The notes beneath the pieces were generated by a model that saw only the letters and a list, made by a program, of their open reading frames with translations, did no database searches and was not told the origin of the DNA. Shown in pieces: positions 1 to 8,083 of a stretch of DNA of 64,000 bases (its first letter is position 1; each line of letters opens with the position of its first letter). A program made the position numbers and the translations under genes. This stretch comes from Roseibium album (GTDB lineage: Bacteria > Pseudomonadota > Alphaproteobacteria > Rhizobiales > Stappiaceae), in NCBI GenBank assembly GCA_001404055.1, contig CXTY01000014.1, forward strand, positions 558,001 through 622,000. Reading direction: 5' to 3'.

Positions 1-1
1 C

Positions 2-217
2 GATATCGGTATCGATTTCCTCGATTTCAGCCACCTTGCAGGCTTCGATGACAATCAGACCTTCCTTGCAAAGCTGCAATCAACGAGCATGAACGGAGAT
101 ACAACGTTGTCGGTCGATCTCAATGACAACGGGAATTACCAGGATGTCTGTACATTGAATGAGGTAGACAACCAGTCGGTCTCATCGTTGTTCGACGGCA
201 ACTGCTTCATTTTCTGA
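2..217 (+). CDS. C-terminal fragment of a probable secreted protein
   Basis: Open in frame from the window edge to a TGA at 215-217, so only about 71 C-terminal residues are visible. The fragment is rich in Asp/Asn and beta-forming residues, with segments such as FLDFSHLAGFDDN, LSVDLNDNGNYQD and a hydrophobic FIF end. This composition (short GD/ND-rich strands before a hydrophobic tail) resembles C-terminal targeting domains of type I-secreted proteins such as RTX enzymes. It lies directly upstream of the alginate-type operon, so a secreted polysaccharide-modifying enzyme (C5-epimerase or lyase) is possible, but no catalytic region is visible. The type I secretion reading is inference. Confidence 0.5.
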   Translation, partial: DIGIDFLDFSHLAGFDDNQTFLAKLQSTSMNGDTTLSVDLNDNGNYQDVCTLNEVDNQSVSSLFDGNCFIF

Positions 218-225
218 CCAGGCTC

Positions 226-259
226 AACCGGATTGCAATTTGGGAACTGCAGTCCGGTT
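226..259 (+). terminator. Hairpin after the secreted-protein gene
   Basis: A 12-bp stem (AACCGGATTGCA pairing with TGCAGTCCGGTT, one G-U wobble) with a 10-nt loop starts 9 nt after the stop codon. No U-tract follows, so it is either a weak intrinsic terminator or a 3'-end-stabilising hairpin. Confidence 0.45.
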
Positions 260-283
260 AAAGTCAATCTGTAACGCCGAGAA

Positions 284-346
284 ATTTTGCAAAATCGAAA
301 AGCTCAAGCCCGGCCTATGGTTCCAATCGATTCCGATTTTGCAAAT
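284..346. promoter_or_regulatory. Two TTTTGCAAA dyads, candidate activator (UAS) sites
   Basis: ATTTTGCAAAAT (perfect 12-bp palindrome, 284-295) and ATTTTGCAAAT (336-346) lie 162 and 110 nt upstream of the -24 GG of the alg44 sigma-54 promoter. Their centres are 52 nt apart, about five helical turns. Similar dyads occur before the other sigma-54 promoters of this locus (3703-3714 and 16736-16772). Binding by the EBP at 13639 is inference. The 8-mer also occurs twice inside alg44 coding sequence, so the word alone is not diagnostic. Confidence 0.4.
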
Positions 347-450
347 AACCTTTTTACGACCAAGTTAGCAAGACTATAAAATATAATAAAAACAACGGAT
401 AAGTAGATAGTTCAAAGAAAACACTTCATTTTCAAAACTCTGAAAAGTTC

Positions 451-466
451 TGGCATCTCTCTTGCG
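451..466 (+). promoter_or_regulatory. Sigma-54 (-24/-12) promoter for alg44-alg8
   Basis: TGGCATC-N4-TTGCG matches the sigma-54 consensus TGGCACG-N4-TTGCW, with exactly 10 nt between GG and GC. The -12 G is 41 nt from the GTG start of alg44, leaving a leader of about 28 nt that carries the ribosome site. Three other promoters in the locus share this geometry. Confidence 0.8.
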
Positions 467-504
467 TGGTTCCTCCTGTCGACGAACCAACAGGAAGTGC
501 TTAA

Positions 505-2079
505 GTGGAAATTATTCACGAAAGACCCAGCCAAAGGCTGCATTACCGGGTAACGGCGCCAATGCGCGTTACGCTCGGTGAGCAGAACTTTGATGCTGTT
601 GACTGGGGACTCGGCGGCTGCCGGATCTCGGGTCTTTCGGGAGAGCCTCCAGAAGTTGGATCGCAGCACACTCTTTTGTGCACCCTGCCCTTCCAGGGGT
701 TCAACATCACCTTGAAAGCAGAAGCCGAACTGATCCGGCGTGATGCCGAAGGTAACGCGGCTGCATTCAGGTTCACTCAGCTTGGGGAACGTGAAACTGC
801 ATTGATGCAGCATTTTGTTGAAGATCTCGTTCGCGGCAAAATGACGGATGTTGCAGATACAATCGTCCGGATCGATACACCGGTTACGCCGGTTCCGATC
901 AAACCAGACCCGAACCCTGTTCACGATATTCCGGTTCGTCGCTGGCCAATTAAGCAGATCATGATGACATGTTTCTATTTTGCGCTTGGCGTCGCCGTAT
1001 TCGGCTATGTCGGCGTCTATACATTCGCAACCCTCTTCCGTCTGGAAATTCAGTCGGCAGTTGTGAGCGCAGAGCGTTTGCAAATTTCTGCACCAATCAA
1101 TGGACGGGTCACTGAATTACCTCACCGTCCAGGATCCCGCGTCGCAGCTGGCAGTATTATCGCTGTCATGGAAGACACAGGTCACGACACGACTTTGCAA
1201 AAGGCGAAGTCAGACTTGGCCCAGTCACGTGCGCAATTGGCGGAAACAAGAGTAGTTCTCACAGAAGAACGCCGCCGCGCTGAGGGCTACACTCTTGTTG
1301 CGAGAAACAATGTCAGACAAGCAGAATCTCAATTGGAAGGATTGGAACTTGCCAGGGACAACGCGGACCTGAAGCTGGACCGCCTTAAGATGCTTGCCAG
1401 TAAAGGGCTTGTTCGCGCCGATGATGTTGAAGCTGCTGAGCTGGAAGTCAAATCAGTCGTGTCCAACCTTGAGCGCAAGAAGATCCACATTCAGGAATTG
1501 AAGGAACTGATTGAGGGTGGAGACAGCATTCGCCTATTCACCGGCAATGCATTCGCCGGTCGTCTTGCTGAAATGGAAGCCAGGGTCGCCCGCCTGACAG
1601 CGTTGCAAGACCACTATCTGGAACTCGTTTCTGATCTTTCCATGAAAGAGACACGTCATCTTGTCCTGGCGCCCTTTGATGGCCGCGTGATCAAAACCGC
1701 TTTTGTTCCAGGAAATGTTTTGAAACAGGGCGAGTCGATGCTCGTCTTTGAAGAAATCGGCGCAGAGGCAATAACCGCATTCTTAACTCAGGAAGAAGCC
1801 CTTCAGATCCGCACAGGCAGTTCGACGAACATTTTTCTTCCAACCGAAGATCGTTGGATTTCTGCCGAAGTCACAGCGATCGACAGGACAGCCGGTTTTG
1901 TCGATGAGGTGACTGATACACATCGGTTTCGAGCACCTGACGCTAGATCGGCAAAGGTAACGCTTACGCCTGTTGTCGATGAACTGCCAGTTAGCGGTAC
2001 ACCAGTTACCGTATATTTTCGGCGATTTCGTAACAACATTGTATGGCGGACCTCACAACAATTCCTGGAGGCGATTTGA
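505..2079 (+). CDS. alg44: Alg44-like c-di-GMP-binding polymerase co-factor
   Basis: Inner-membrane subunit of an alginate-type polymerase. Known Alg44 proteins bind c-di-GMP through a PilZ domain and switch on the Alg8 glycosyltransferase. Visible order: an N-terminal PilZ-like domain with RLHYR (residues 11-15) and DWGLGG (33-38); a membrane segment near 150-175; a biotinyl-lipoyl/HlyD-like half domain (SAPINGRVTELPHRPGSRV); a long coiled coil (about 230-370); and the returning beta-barrel arm. The PilZ second motif is DxGxxG rather than DxSxxG, a departure from the usual serine. The GTG start at 505 follows AGGAAG (492-497). The stop overlaps the next start (ATGA), so translation with alg8 is probably coupled. 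Order is 44-8, the reverse of Pseudomonas. Confidence 0.85.
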   Translation: MEIIHERPSQRLHYRVTAPMRVTLGEQNFDAVDWGLGGCRISGLSGEPPEVGSQHTLLCTLPFQGFNITLKAEAELIRRDAEGNAAAFRFTQLGERETALMQHFVEDLVRGKMTDVADTIVRIDTPVTPVPIKPDPNPVHDIPVRRWPIKQIMMTCFYFALGVAVFGYVGVYTFATLFRLEIQSAVVSAERLQISAPINGRVTELPHRPGSRVAAGSIIAVMEDTGHDTTLQKAKSDLAQSRAQLAETRVVLTEERRRAEGYTLVARNNVRQAESQLEGLELARDNADLKLDRLKMLASKGLVRADDVEAAELEVKSVVSNLERKKIHIQELKELIEGGDSIRLFTGNAFAGRLAEMEARVARLTALQDHYLELVSDLSMKETRHLVLAPFDGRVIKTAFVPGNVLKQGESMLVFEEIGAEAITAFLTQEEALQIRTGSSTNIFLPTEDRWISAEVTAIDRTAGFVDEVTDTHRFRAPDARSAKVTLTPVVDELPVSGTPVTVYFRRFRNNIVWRTSQQFLEAI

Positions 2080-3680
2080 TGCATGAAACATTGCCAACAG
2101 GACCCTACGAAGTCGACGAAATCACACATCAACCAAAGGGTTGGGCAAAGTGGACACCTTGGGCGCTTTTAAAGATCTTGCTCTATTTTGGCCTGTGTTT
2201 TGTTGGCGTAACCACATTTGAAAACGTGTTTTTCAGTCCGACGACCAAAGAGATTTCTCTGGTTATCGGATTGCTCGGAATCTGGCGGTACGGCTGGTGG
2301 TTCACACATGCGGTGCGTGCGTGGATCTACGGTCGTTTCGTCTATCCGTCGATGCGTGACGCAGGCCAAAAAGTCTGGAACGAAGGTTGGAGACCGCGCC
2401 ACCTTCACTTCATGATGACCACCTACAAGGAACATCGGAATATTACCGAAAAGGTAATTCGTTCGATTTGCCGCGAAATCAAGGATGCAGGAGTACCCGG
2501 AACCATCTGGCTAGGCTCCGGAGACAAGTTTGATGAGGACCTGATTTCAGATCTGCTTTTACGAGAATGCTCCGATCTGGATATCACGCTGCACGTCGTC
2601 CGGCAGAACCAGCCCGGCAAACGCTTGGCTATTGGCCTTGTCCTCAGGGCCATGAGCCGTGGGGACGTTGAAAATGATGACCTGATCATCTTCATGGATG
2701 GTGATTTCATCCTGGCAAAAAACGCTGTGGGTGCCTGTTTGCCACTATTCAAACTCCATCCGGATTTGCAGGCGTGCACCACAGATGAAGAAGTGCTGTG
2801 TATTGGTCCTCGCTGGATAGCCAACTGGTTGACCATGCGCTTTGCACAACGCCGGTTGGCCATGCAGTCACATTCTCTGTCAGGCAGAGTCCTTACATTG
2901 ACTGGGCGCATGTCCGTATTCAGGGCGAACCATCTCCTGCGATTGAAGTTCATCCGCCTCCTTGAAGCAGACCACCTGGAGCATTGGCTCTGGGGAAAAT
3001 TTCGGTTTCTCTCCGGCGATGACAAAAGCACCTGGTATTACATGCTGCAATCGGGTTGCCGCATGCTCTACGTACCGGACGCCATGGGTTATACGGTTGA
3101 GGTGATTGAAGGCTCAGGGCTGGACAGGATGGTTCAGAACTTCCGGCGCTGGTCTGGAAACATGTTACGCAATGGTACCCGGGCACTTGCGCTCGGCCCT
3201 GGTCGGATGCCATTTTTCATTTGGTGGTGCCTTCTCGATCAGCGTGTATCCATGTGGACAATGCTGGTCAGCCCAGTGCTCGCCGTGAGCACATCGGTGC
3301 TCTTTGATCCGTTCTATATTTTTGGATATGTGGTTTTTATTTGCATCACACGCATGTTGCTTTCCTTGTTTCTCTTTCGATATGCGCGCAAGGTTGATCT
3401 CAGCTATCCATTCATTCTCTACTTCAACCAGCTGATAAATGCCTCGGTTAAAGTCTACTGTATCTTTCGACTTTCCAAGCAACGTTGGTCGAACCGCGGC
3501 GATCAACGCGCTGGCGAGGGTGACGGTTGGATGGCAACCTTGCAGAACTGGATGGCGAGCTATCTCACCCTGCTTTATGTCACCACTTTGTTCATTGGCG
3601 TTTGCTTGATGGCCGGCCTTATCGATCCTCCGAGCGTTCGCATGATTTCGTACATTCTAGGGCTTTCGGCAACCGCGTGA
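2079..3680 (+). CDS. alg8: Alg8-like alginate polymerase, GT2 family
   Basis: Processive family-2 glycosyltransferase that would polymerise GDP-mannuronate at the inner membrane. Two N-terminal membrane segments are followed by a cytoplasmic catalytic domain with the GT2 signatures: DGD in IFMDGDF (metal/nucleotide binding), TDEEV, the acceptor-region SGDD and the QNFRRW (QxxRW) motif. Further membrane helices close the protein. The ATG at 2079 overlaps the alg44 stop (TGATG) and has CTGGAGG 8 nt upstream. An in-frame ATG at 2043 lies inside alg44 and lacks such a site. Alg8 and Alg44 are known to work as a pair, and the overlap fits stoichiometric synthesis. Confidence 0.87.
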   Translation: MHETLPTGPYEVDEITHQPKGWAKWTPWALLKILLYFGLCFVGVTTFENVFFSPTTKEISLVIGLLGIWRYGWWFTHAVRAWIYGRFVYPSMRDAGQKVWNEGWRPRHLHFMMTTYKEHRNITEKVIRSICREIKDAGVPGTIWLGSGDKFDEDLISDLLLRECSDLDITLHVVRQNQPGKRLAIGLVLRAMSRGDVENDDLIIFMDGDFILAKNAVGACLPLFKLHPDLQACTTDEEVLCIGPRWIANWLTMRFAQRRLAMQSHSLSGRVLTLTGRMSVFRANHLLRLKFIRLLEADHLEHWLWGKFRFLSGDDKSTWYYMLQSGCRMLYVPDAMGYTVEVIEGSGLDRMVQNFRRWSGNMLRNGTRALALGPGRMPFFIWWCLLDQRVSMWTMLVSPVLAVSTSVLFDPFYIFGYVVFICITRMLLSLFLFRYARKVDLSYPFILYFNQLINASVKVYCIFRLSKQRWSNRGDQRAGEGDGWMATLQNWMASYLTLLYVTTLFIGVCLMAGLIDPPSVRMISYILGLSATA

Positions 3681-3702
3681 ACTATCTGATCTGGCCTTCC
3701 CA

Positions 3703-3714
3703 TTTTGCAAATAT
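3703..3714. promoter_or_regulatory. TTTTGCAAA dyad, candidate UAS
   Basis: ATTTTGCAAATA is centred 100 nt upstream of the -24 GG of the promoter at 3807. It shares a 10-base core with the site at 336-346 ahead of the alg44 promoter. Assignment to the locus EBP is inference. Confidence 0.4.
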
Positions 3715-3806
3715 CTCTTCCTATATCTGGAACTAGATTTCTCTCTCATATTGAAAAAACATCTTTAAGTTATTGTTTTATTGAATTTTTTACTTGTGAT
3801 CTTAGT

Positions 3807-3822
3807 TGGCCCCGATCTTGTT
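3807..3822 (+). promoter_or_regulatory. Sigma-54 promoter for the SGNH-to-EBP operon
   Basis: TGGCCCC-N4-TTGTT, with 10 nt between the -24 GG and the -12 G. The -12 G is 39 nt before the ATG of the SGNH gene. The -12 element TTGTT is the same as at the algD promoter. The downstream operon would include the kinase and its sigma-54 activator, implying positive autoregulation. Confidence 0.72.
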
Positions 3823-3858
3823 TTCTATACCTCAACATTACAGCTGGGGGTCCATTAG

Positions 3859-5127
3859 ATGAGATTGAAACCAAAGCTCTACACCGCCACTCTTGCTATC
3901 ACCGGTCTGTTCGCCCTCGCTCCAGTTGCGTTCAATTTTGTGGTTGATGCTTTCAACCACAACAAGCTGGTCGACCTGGATCTCGATAAGCAGGAAATTA
4001 GCGTCAAGGCGCATTATCCGCTCTACAAAATGATCGAATACCCCAACAAGAAAGCCCCTACGGTAATCTTGGGAGACAGCCGGGCACGGGCATTGCAGGA
4101 CAGGTACTGGCAGGAACTGGGCCGGGATGATGTCTATAACTTTGCCTACGGTGGTGCCACCGTCTACGAGATCTATGACACATTCAAATACCTGCGCGAC
4201 ACTGTCGAGCTAGACACGCTGATCATCAGCCTGCCACTACGCAGTATGGATGCCCGCTTCAAGGGCGGCATGAACCGGGTCCCGGAAGCCATTTCCCTGG
4301 CGAACGACCCCTTTGCCTATTACACAAATTGGTTTGTTGCCAAAACCGGCTGGGAGCTATTGAACGATCGCTTTCCAGCCGCCTTCGAAATGGCAAGATC
4401 CATCTCGTTTTGGCCCGTACAAGAAGCTGATGCTGCCGATTTTTCTGCTCTCAGTACACTGAGCGTCGAAGCTCTTCTCGATCCCTCTCTTTGTGATGAA
4501 TGTGCTCTTACGACCCCAAACGGAACTTTGGTTCTGCCAGCATTGCATCGCTATCACGGACCGGGCTTTGGCCAGTGGGCCCGCTATTGGCCCGAGATCA
4601 CAATCGAGCGTGAACTACCTCAGCTTTTTGCCAAGCAGGTAGGTACCAACGGGGCCGCTGACTGGCGGAGATTCAAACAGTCCGATGAGCTTTGGGCAAT
4701 GGTTGAGGAGATCGCGACCTGGTGCGAGGAAAACGATGTCAGATTGTTGTTTCTGGTTCCCCCAACCATATCGGAAATGCAGCGTCGAATATCTGATTTT
4801 GGCCTCACATCGGCGAACCACAAATTTCGTGAAAGACTGTCTGCGCTCGCACCGGTTGTCGATCTTGATTTCGACGCACCCTTCTCCCGTGATCTGGCGA
4901 ATTTCACCGATGCCTATCACTTTGGGTCTGACCCTGCCCGCAAAATTGTCGGAGAACTTCTTCTCCTGACGGACCGAGATCACGACAGAATTGCGGAAGC
5001 CATCAGTCGTCGTGAGGGCCTCGTCTGCCCGGTGAACAAACAAGACATTACGCAATCCCACAGCGAAGGAACTTTGACCCTGCTTGAGGGTGTTTCCTGC
5101 AGAGTTTGGAGGCGGACAAATGGCTAG
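3859..5127 (+). CDS. SGNH-fold AlgX/AlgJ-like periplasmic protein
   Basis: Probable membrane-anchored periplasmic protein of the SGNH hydrolase/acetyltransferase type. An N-terminal hydrophobic signal-anchor (about residues 8-28) is followed by the block I serine motif LGDSRARAL, a Gly-rich AYGGATVY segment (block II-like), and a C-terminal DAYHFGSD that supplies the DxxH catalytic pair. AlgX and AlgJ use this fold to acetylate alginate in the periplasm, and AlgI, the membrane acyl carrier protein of that system, is three genes downstream. Sequence resemblance to AlgX/AlgJ beyond these motifs was not recognised, so the choice between them is open. It is the first gene after a sigma-54 promoter and overlaps the next gene by 8 nt. 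Confidence 0.65.
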   Translation: MRLKPKLYTATLAITGLFALAPVAFNFVVDAFNHNKLVDLDLDKQEISVKAHYPLYKMIEYPNKKAPTVILGDSRARALQDRYWQELGRDDVYNFAYGGATVYEIYDTFKYLRDTVELDTLIISLPLRSMDARFKGGMNRVPEAISLANDPFAYYTNWFVAKTGWELLNDRFPAAFEMARSISFWPVQEADAADFSALSTLSVEALLDPSLCDECALTTPNGTLVLPALHRYHGPGFGQWARYWPEITIERELPQLFAKQVGTNGAADWRRFKQSDELWAMVEEIATWCEENDVRLLFLVPPTISEMQRRISDFGLTSANHKFRERLSALAPVVDLDFDAPFSRDLANFTDAYHFGSDPARKIVGELLLLTDRDHDRIAEAISRREGLVCPVNKQDITQSHSEGTLTLLEGVSCRVWRRTNG

Positions 5128-5335
5128 GAAGACCAATGAAACTGAAAGCACCCTGCTCTGCCTGATCGGATTTGCAATCGGCGCAACCCTTGCCGCCTTC
5201 TTTACCGGCACATCAAATGGTGGCGACCTGGTTCCAGAGAAAATCGAGTGGCTGTTCGACAGTTCGGAGCTAACGGTGCGCCAGTGCTGGAAAGAAGAAT
5301 TCGAAACAACCCCTGAAACTGAGGTGTTGCAATGA
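5120..5335 (+). CDS. Small single-pass membrane protein of the EPS operon
   Basis: A 71-aa protein with one hydrophobic segment (LLCLIGFAIGATLAAFF, about residues 12-28), an N-terminal basic start and an acidic C-terminal tail with one Cys. The ATG at 5120 follows TTGGAGGCGG (5106-5115) and overlaps the previous stop. Its own stop overlaps the next ATG (ATGA), so it sits in a tightly coupled run between the SGNH and Sel1 genes. A longer reading from a TTG at 5084 lacks a ribosome site. No family was recognised. The position suggests a small scaffold or accessory subunit of the synthesis/acetylation complex. Confidence 0.68.
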   Translation: MARKTNETESTLLCLIGFAIGATLAAFFTGTSNGGDLVPEKIEWLFDSSELTVRQCWKEEFETTPETEVLQ

Positions 5336-6558
5336 GTAAGACATCCGTCAAGCAACCACTTTGGAAATTGATACTGCTTGGGTCCGTTTTTGGTCTCGCA
5401 GGAGCTATTGCTTTTTCAGGTGATATGGTGCCCAGTTCGACCAAATCCGAGCGTATTGACCCGACAATTGAAGAAATGATCAAACAGGCGCGCGGACTGC
5501 AAAAAGTCGGTCGCTGGGAAGCTGCGGCAGATTTGCTGACGCAACTCGCAAACGATGGTCATCCGGTTGCACTCTACCATCTCGGTCGAGCCTACAAGAA
5601 CGGGTGGGGTGTGGAAGCTGATCATGAGCAATCCCGTTTCATTTTTATGGAGGCGGTTCGGTATTCCTTCGCCTTCAGAGGTGAAACTGCCTACGAACTG
5701 GGGCGCCTGTTCCAGCGTTCATCTGGCGAGAGATGCGCTGAAATCGCCCTTCAGTGGTTTAACAAGGCACTGTCCTGGGACTATCCGAAAGCGCACGTCC
5801 AGCTCGCCAAGCACTACGAGCGCGGCATCGGAGCAGAACGTGATCTGGCAAAAGCGTTCTTCCACTACGAAAAGGCGGCAATTGCCGGCTATCCCTCTTC
5901 AACCATCAATTACGCCCGCATTCTCCTGACCGGTCGGTATGGTTCCACTGCCAATCCTGAAAAGGCATTGTACTGGGCCGAGCGTGCGATTGAAGGTTTG
6001 GAGAAAAAGGCGCGAGACGGTTCAGCCAGTTCAGCCAAAACCCTCGGCCGGATATTCCGCGACGGTGAATTTATGGCAACAGACCGGGACCTGGCGAAAG
6101 ACTGGTTTTTGCGCTCTGCGGATCTCGGCGACGCCGGGGCGATGCATGACCTTGGCCAGATGCTCATAGCAGGAACGCCCGGAAAAACTGGCATTCAGGA
6201 AGCCCTTAAATGGTTGCGGCTAGCTGCAATGGCTGAGCACGGCGGAGCCTTGACCGCATTGGCTCGATTTCATCTCAAGAAGAAGTTCGGCCTGGATCCG
6301 ACGAGTGCAGTTGAGCTTCTGGAACGTGGTGTTGCCGTAGGACATCCAGGTTCGATGGAGGAGCTTGCCAAGCTTTATGCAGAAGGCCGGTTCGTCAAAA
6401 AGGACCGAAACAAAGCTCTTGAACTTGCGAAAAAGGGTGCTGATCGCGGTCACCAAGGCAGCACCCGCTTCTTGAAGGATCTTCAATCAATTGACGAAGC
6501 CAACGTCACCACAATTGAGCGGTCCACACAACATAAACACAGCAAGAAGGAGGGCTGA
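5332..6558 (+). CDS. Sel1-repeat protein, AlgK-like
   Basis: A 408-aa protein with an N-terminal membrane anchor (about residues 10-30, no lipobox Cys) followed by tandem Sel1/TPR-like repeats covering most of the rest. Examples are ALYHLGRAYKNGWGVEAD, AHVQLAKHYERGIGAERD and SAKTLGRIFRDGEF. In Pseudomonas the TPR lipoprotein AlgK bridges the polymerase to the outer-membrane porin, and this gene is the natural counterpart. Differences are the lack of a lipoprotein signal and the Sel1 subtype. Start and stop are coupled to both neighbours. No AlgE-type porin is visible in the window. Confidence 0.7.
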   Translation: MSKTSVKQPLWKLILLGSVFGLAGAIAFSGDMVPSSTKSERIDPTIEEMIKQARGLQKVGRWEAAADLLTQLANDGHPVALYHLGRAYKNGWGVEADHEQSRFIFMEAVRYSFAFRGETAYELGRLFQRSSGERCAEIALQWFNKALSWDYPKAHVQLAKHYERGIGAERDLAKAFFHYEKAAIAGYPSSTINYARILLTGRYGSTANPEKALYWAERAIEGLEKKARDGSASSAKTLGRIFRDGEFMATDRDLAKDWFLRSADLGDAGAMHDLGQMLIAGTPGKTGIQEALKWLRLAAMAEHGGALTALARFHLKKKFGLDPTSAVELLERGVAVGHPGSMEELAKLYAEGRFVKKDRNKALELAKKGADRGHQGSTRFLKDLQSIDEANVTTIERSTQHKHSKKEG

Positions 6559-6561
6559 GTG

Positions 6562-8070
6562 ATGGTCTTTAGTTCCCTGGAATTCATGTATCTGTTTCTG
6601 CCTCCCGTGTTGCTTGTTTATCTTTTATTGCGTCACTGGGAATGGGAAAACGGCATAATCTGGTGGCTAACCATCGCCTCCCTGGTGTTCTACGCATGGT
6701 GGACACCAGTATACCTGCCCCTGCTTCTTGGATCGGTTGTCATCAATTTTGGCTTCCATCGGGTTTTGCGACAGGTTCGGGACCGCTTTATTCTTATTAC
6801 TGGAATAGCGTTCAATCTGTCCTTGATAGCGGTCTTCAAATACGCCGATTTCTTCATCGGCAACGCAAATCTGATCGCCGGTGCGGATATTCCGCTGATG
6901 CGGCTCGTGCTTCCGCTTGCGATTTCATTTTTCACGTTTCAGCAGATCGCGTTTTTGATCGATACCTACAAGGGCGAAATTTCAGAATGTGATTTTCCCC
7001 GCTACATGCTTTTCGTGGTGTTTTTTCCGCAACTGATCGCGGGACCCATCGTGATGCAGAAGGAAACAATTCCGCAATTTCGACTTCCGGTTTTTCGAAA
7101 CAAACTTGTCTTGAACTTCGCTGTTGGCGGGACTCTCTTTGCCATTGGCCTTTTCAAGAAAATCGTGTTGGCAGATGGAATTGCACCTTACGCGAACAAT
7201 GTATTCGGTCTGGCGGAGACAACAGGTGGCGTTCCCTTTGAAGCTGCGTGGATCGGTGCACTCGCCTATACTTTCCAGCTCTATTTCGATTTTTCCGGCT
7301 ACTGCGACATGGCGCTTGGCCTGGCACGCCTTTTCGGTATTCGCCTACCGGTAAATTTCAATTCCCCTTACAAGGCGACAAGTATCTCGGATTTCTGGCG
7401 CCGATGGCACATCACCTTGTCACATTTCCTGCGGGACTATCTGTATATCCCATTGGGAGGCAACCGCACCGGGCCGGCTCGTCGTTACGCCAACCTGATG
7501 ATCACAATGCTGCTTGGCGGATTGTGGCATGGGGCAAGTTGGACCTTTGTTTTCTGGGGCGGCCTGCACGGAGCATACCTGGCAATAAACCATGGCTGGT
7601 CTGCCCTTTCGGAAAAAGGATATTTGCCAAACATTCTTCCTAAGCCTGCTGGGCAATTCCTGAGCAGGAGTGTGACGCTGCTTGCAGTCGTTGTTGCGTG
7701 GGTCTTTTTCCGTGCGGAGAGTTTTTCTGGCGCCAGTAATATCCTGAAAGGGATGACGGGTCTTTCGACAGTCTATGAGCCCAAATTATGGGAAGGCTTG
7801 GTAACTGGAACGGCTCCTGTTTGGGCAATGCTGATCAGCTTTGCTGCGATCGTATTCCTGCTGCCGAATTCCATCGAATTTACTGAGAAATACAATCCGG
7901 TACTCGGGCTTAAAAAGTTTGTAGCGCACCGCCGTTCAAAGGGCTTCTTGCCAGTTCGCTGGCAACCGACAGCCGGTTGGGCTGCGGCAGTGTCGGTGCT
8001 CTTCGGTGTTGCTCTCCTTCAGACCTACCGTTTGGCCGAAATGACCGAATTCATCTACTTCAACTTTTAG
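6562..8070 (+). CDS. algI: AlgI-like MBOAT O-acyltransferase
   Basis: Multi-pass membrane-bound O-acyltransferase that would move acetyl groups across the inner membrane for polysaccharide O-acetylation. MBOAT hallmarks are clear: the N-terminal MVFSSLEFMYLFLP typical of AlgI, DFWRRWHITLSHFLRDYLYIPLGG in the conserved cytoplasmic loop, and LLGGLWHGASWTF with the invariant histidine. Length (502 aa) is normal. The ATG at 6562 is preferred over the GTG at 6559 because AlgI proteins begin MVFSS and an AAGGAGG lies about 8 nt upstream. It follows the Sel1 gene by a few nucleotides. The SGNH protein upstream is its likely partner. Confidence 0.88.
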   Translation: MVFSSLEFMYLFLPPVLLVYLLLRHWEWENGIIWWLTIASLVFYAWWTPVYLPLLLGSVVINFGFHRVLRQVRDRFILITGIAFNLSLIAVFKYADFFIGNANLIAGADIPLMRLVLPLAISFFTFQQIAFLIDTYKGEISECDFPRYMLFVVFFPQLIAGPIVMQKETIPQFRLPVFRNKLVLNFAVGGTLFAIGLFKKIVLADGIAPYANNVFGLAETTGGVPFEAAWIGALAYTFQLYFDFSGYCDMALGLARLFGIRLPVNFNSPYKATSISDFWRRWHITLSHFLRDYLYIPLGGNRTGPARRYANLMITMLLGGLWHGASWTFVFWGGLHGAYLAINHGWSALSEKGYLPNILPKPAGQFLSRSVTLLAVVVAWVFFRAESFSGASNILKGMTGLSTVYEPKLWEGLVTGTAPVWAMLISFAAIVFLLPNSIEFTEKYNPVLGLKKFVAHRRSKGFLPVRWQPTAGWAAAVSVLFGVALLQTYRLAEMTEFIYFNF

Positions 8071-8083
8071 GAAGGCGGAATGA

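Noticed and set aside
1077..1201. Two TTTGCAAA words inside alg44
   Set aside because: They lie in coding sequence, 600 or more nt downstream of the promoter, and are probably chance. They do lower the weight given to the dyad alone.
2043..2078. Upstream ATG for alg8
   Set aside because: Lies in the alg44 coding end without a ribosome site; the coupled ATG at 2079 has one.
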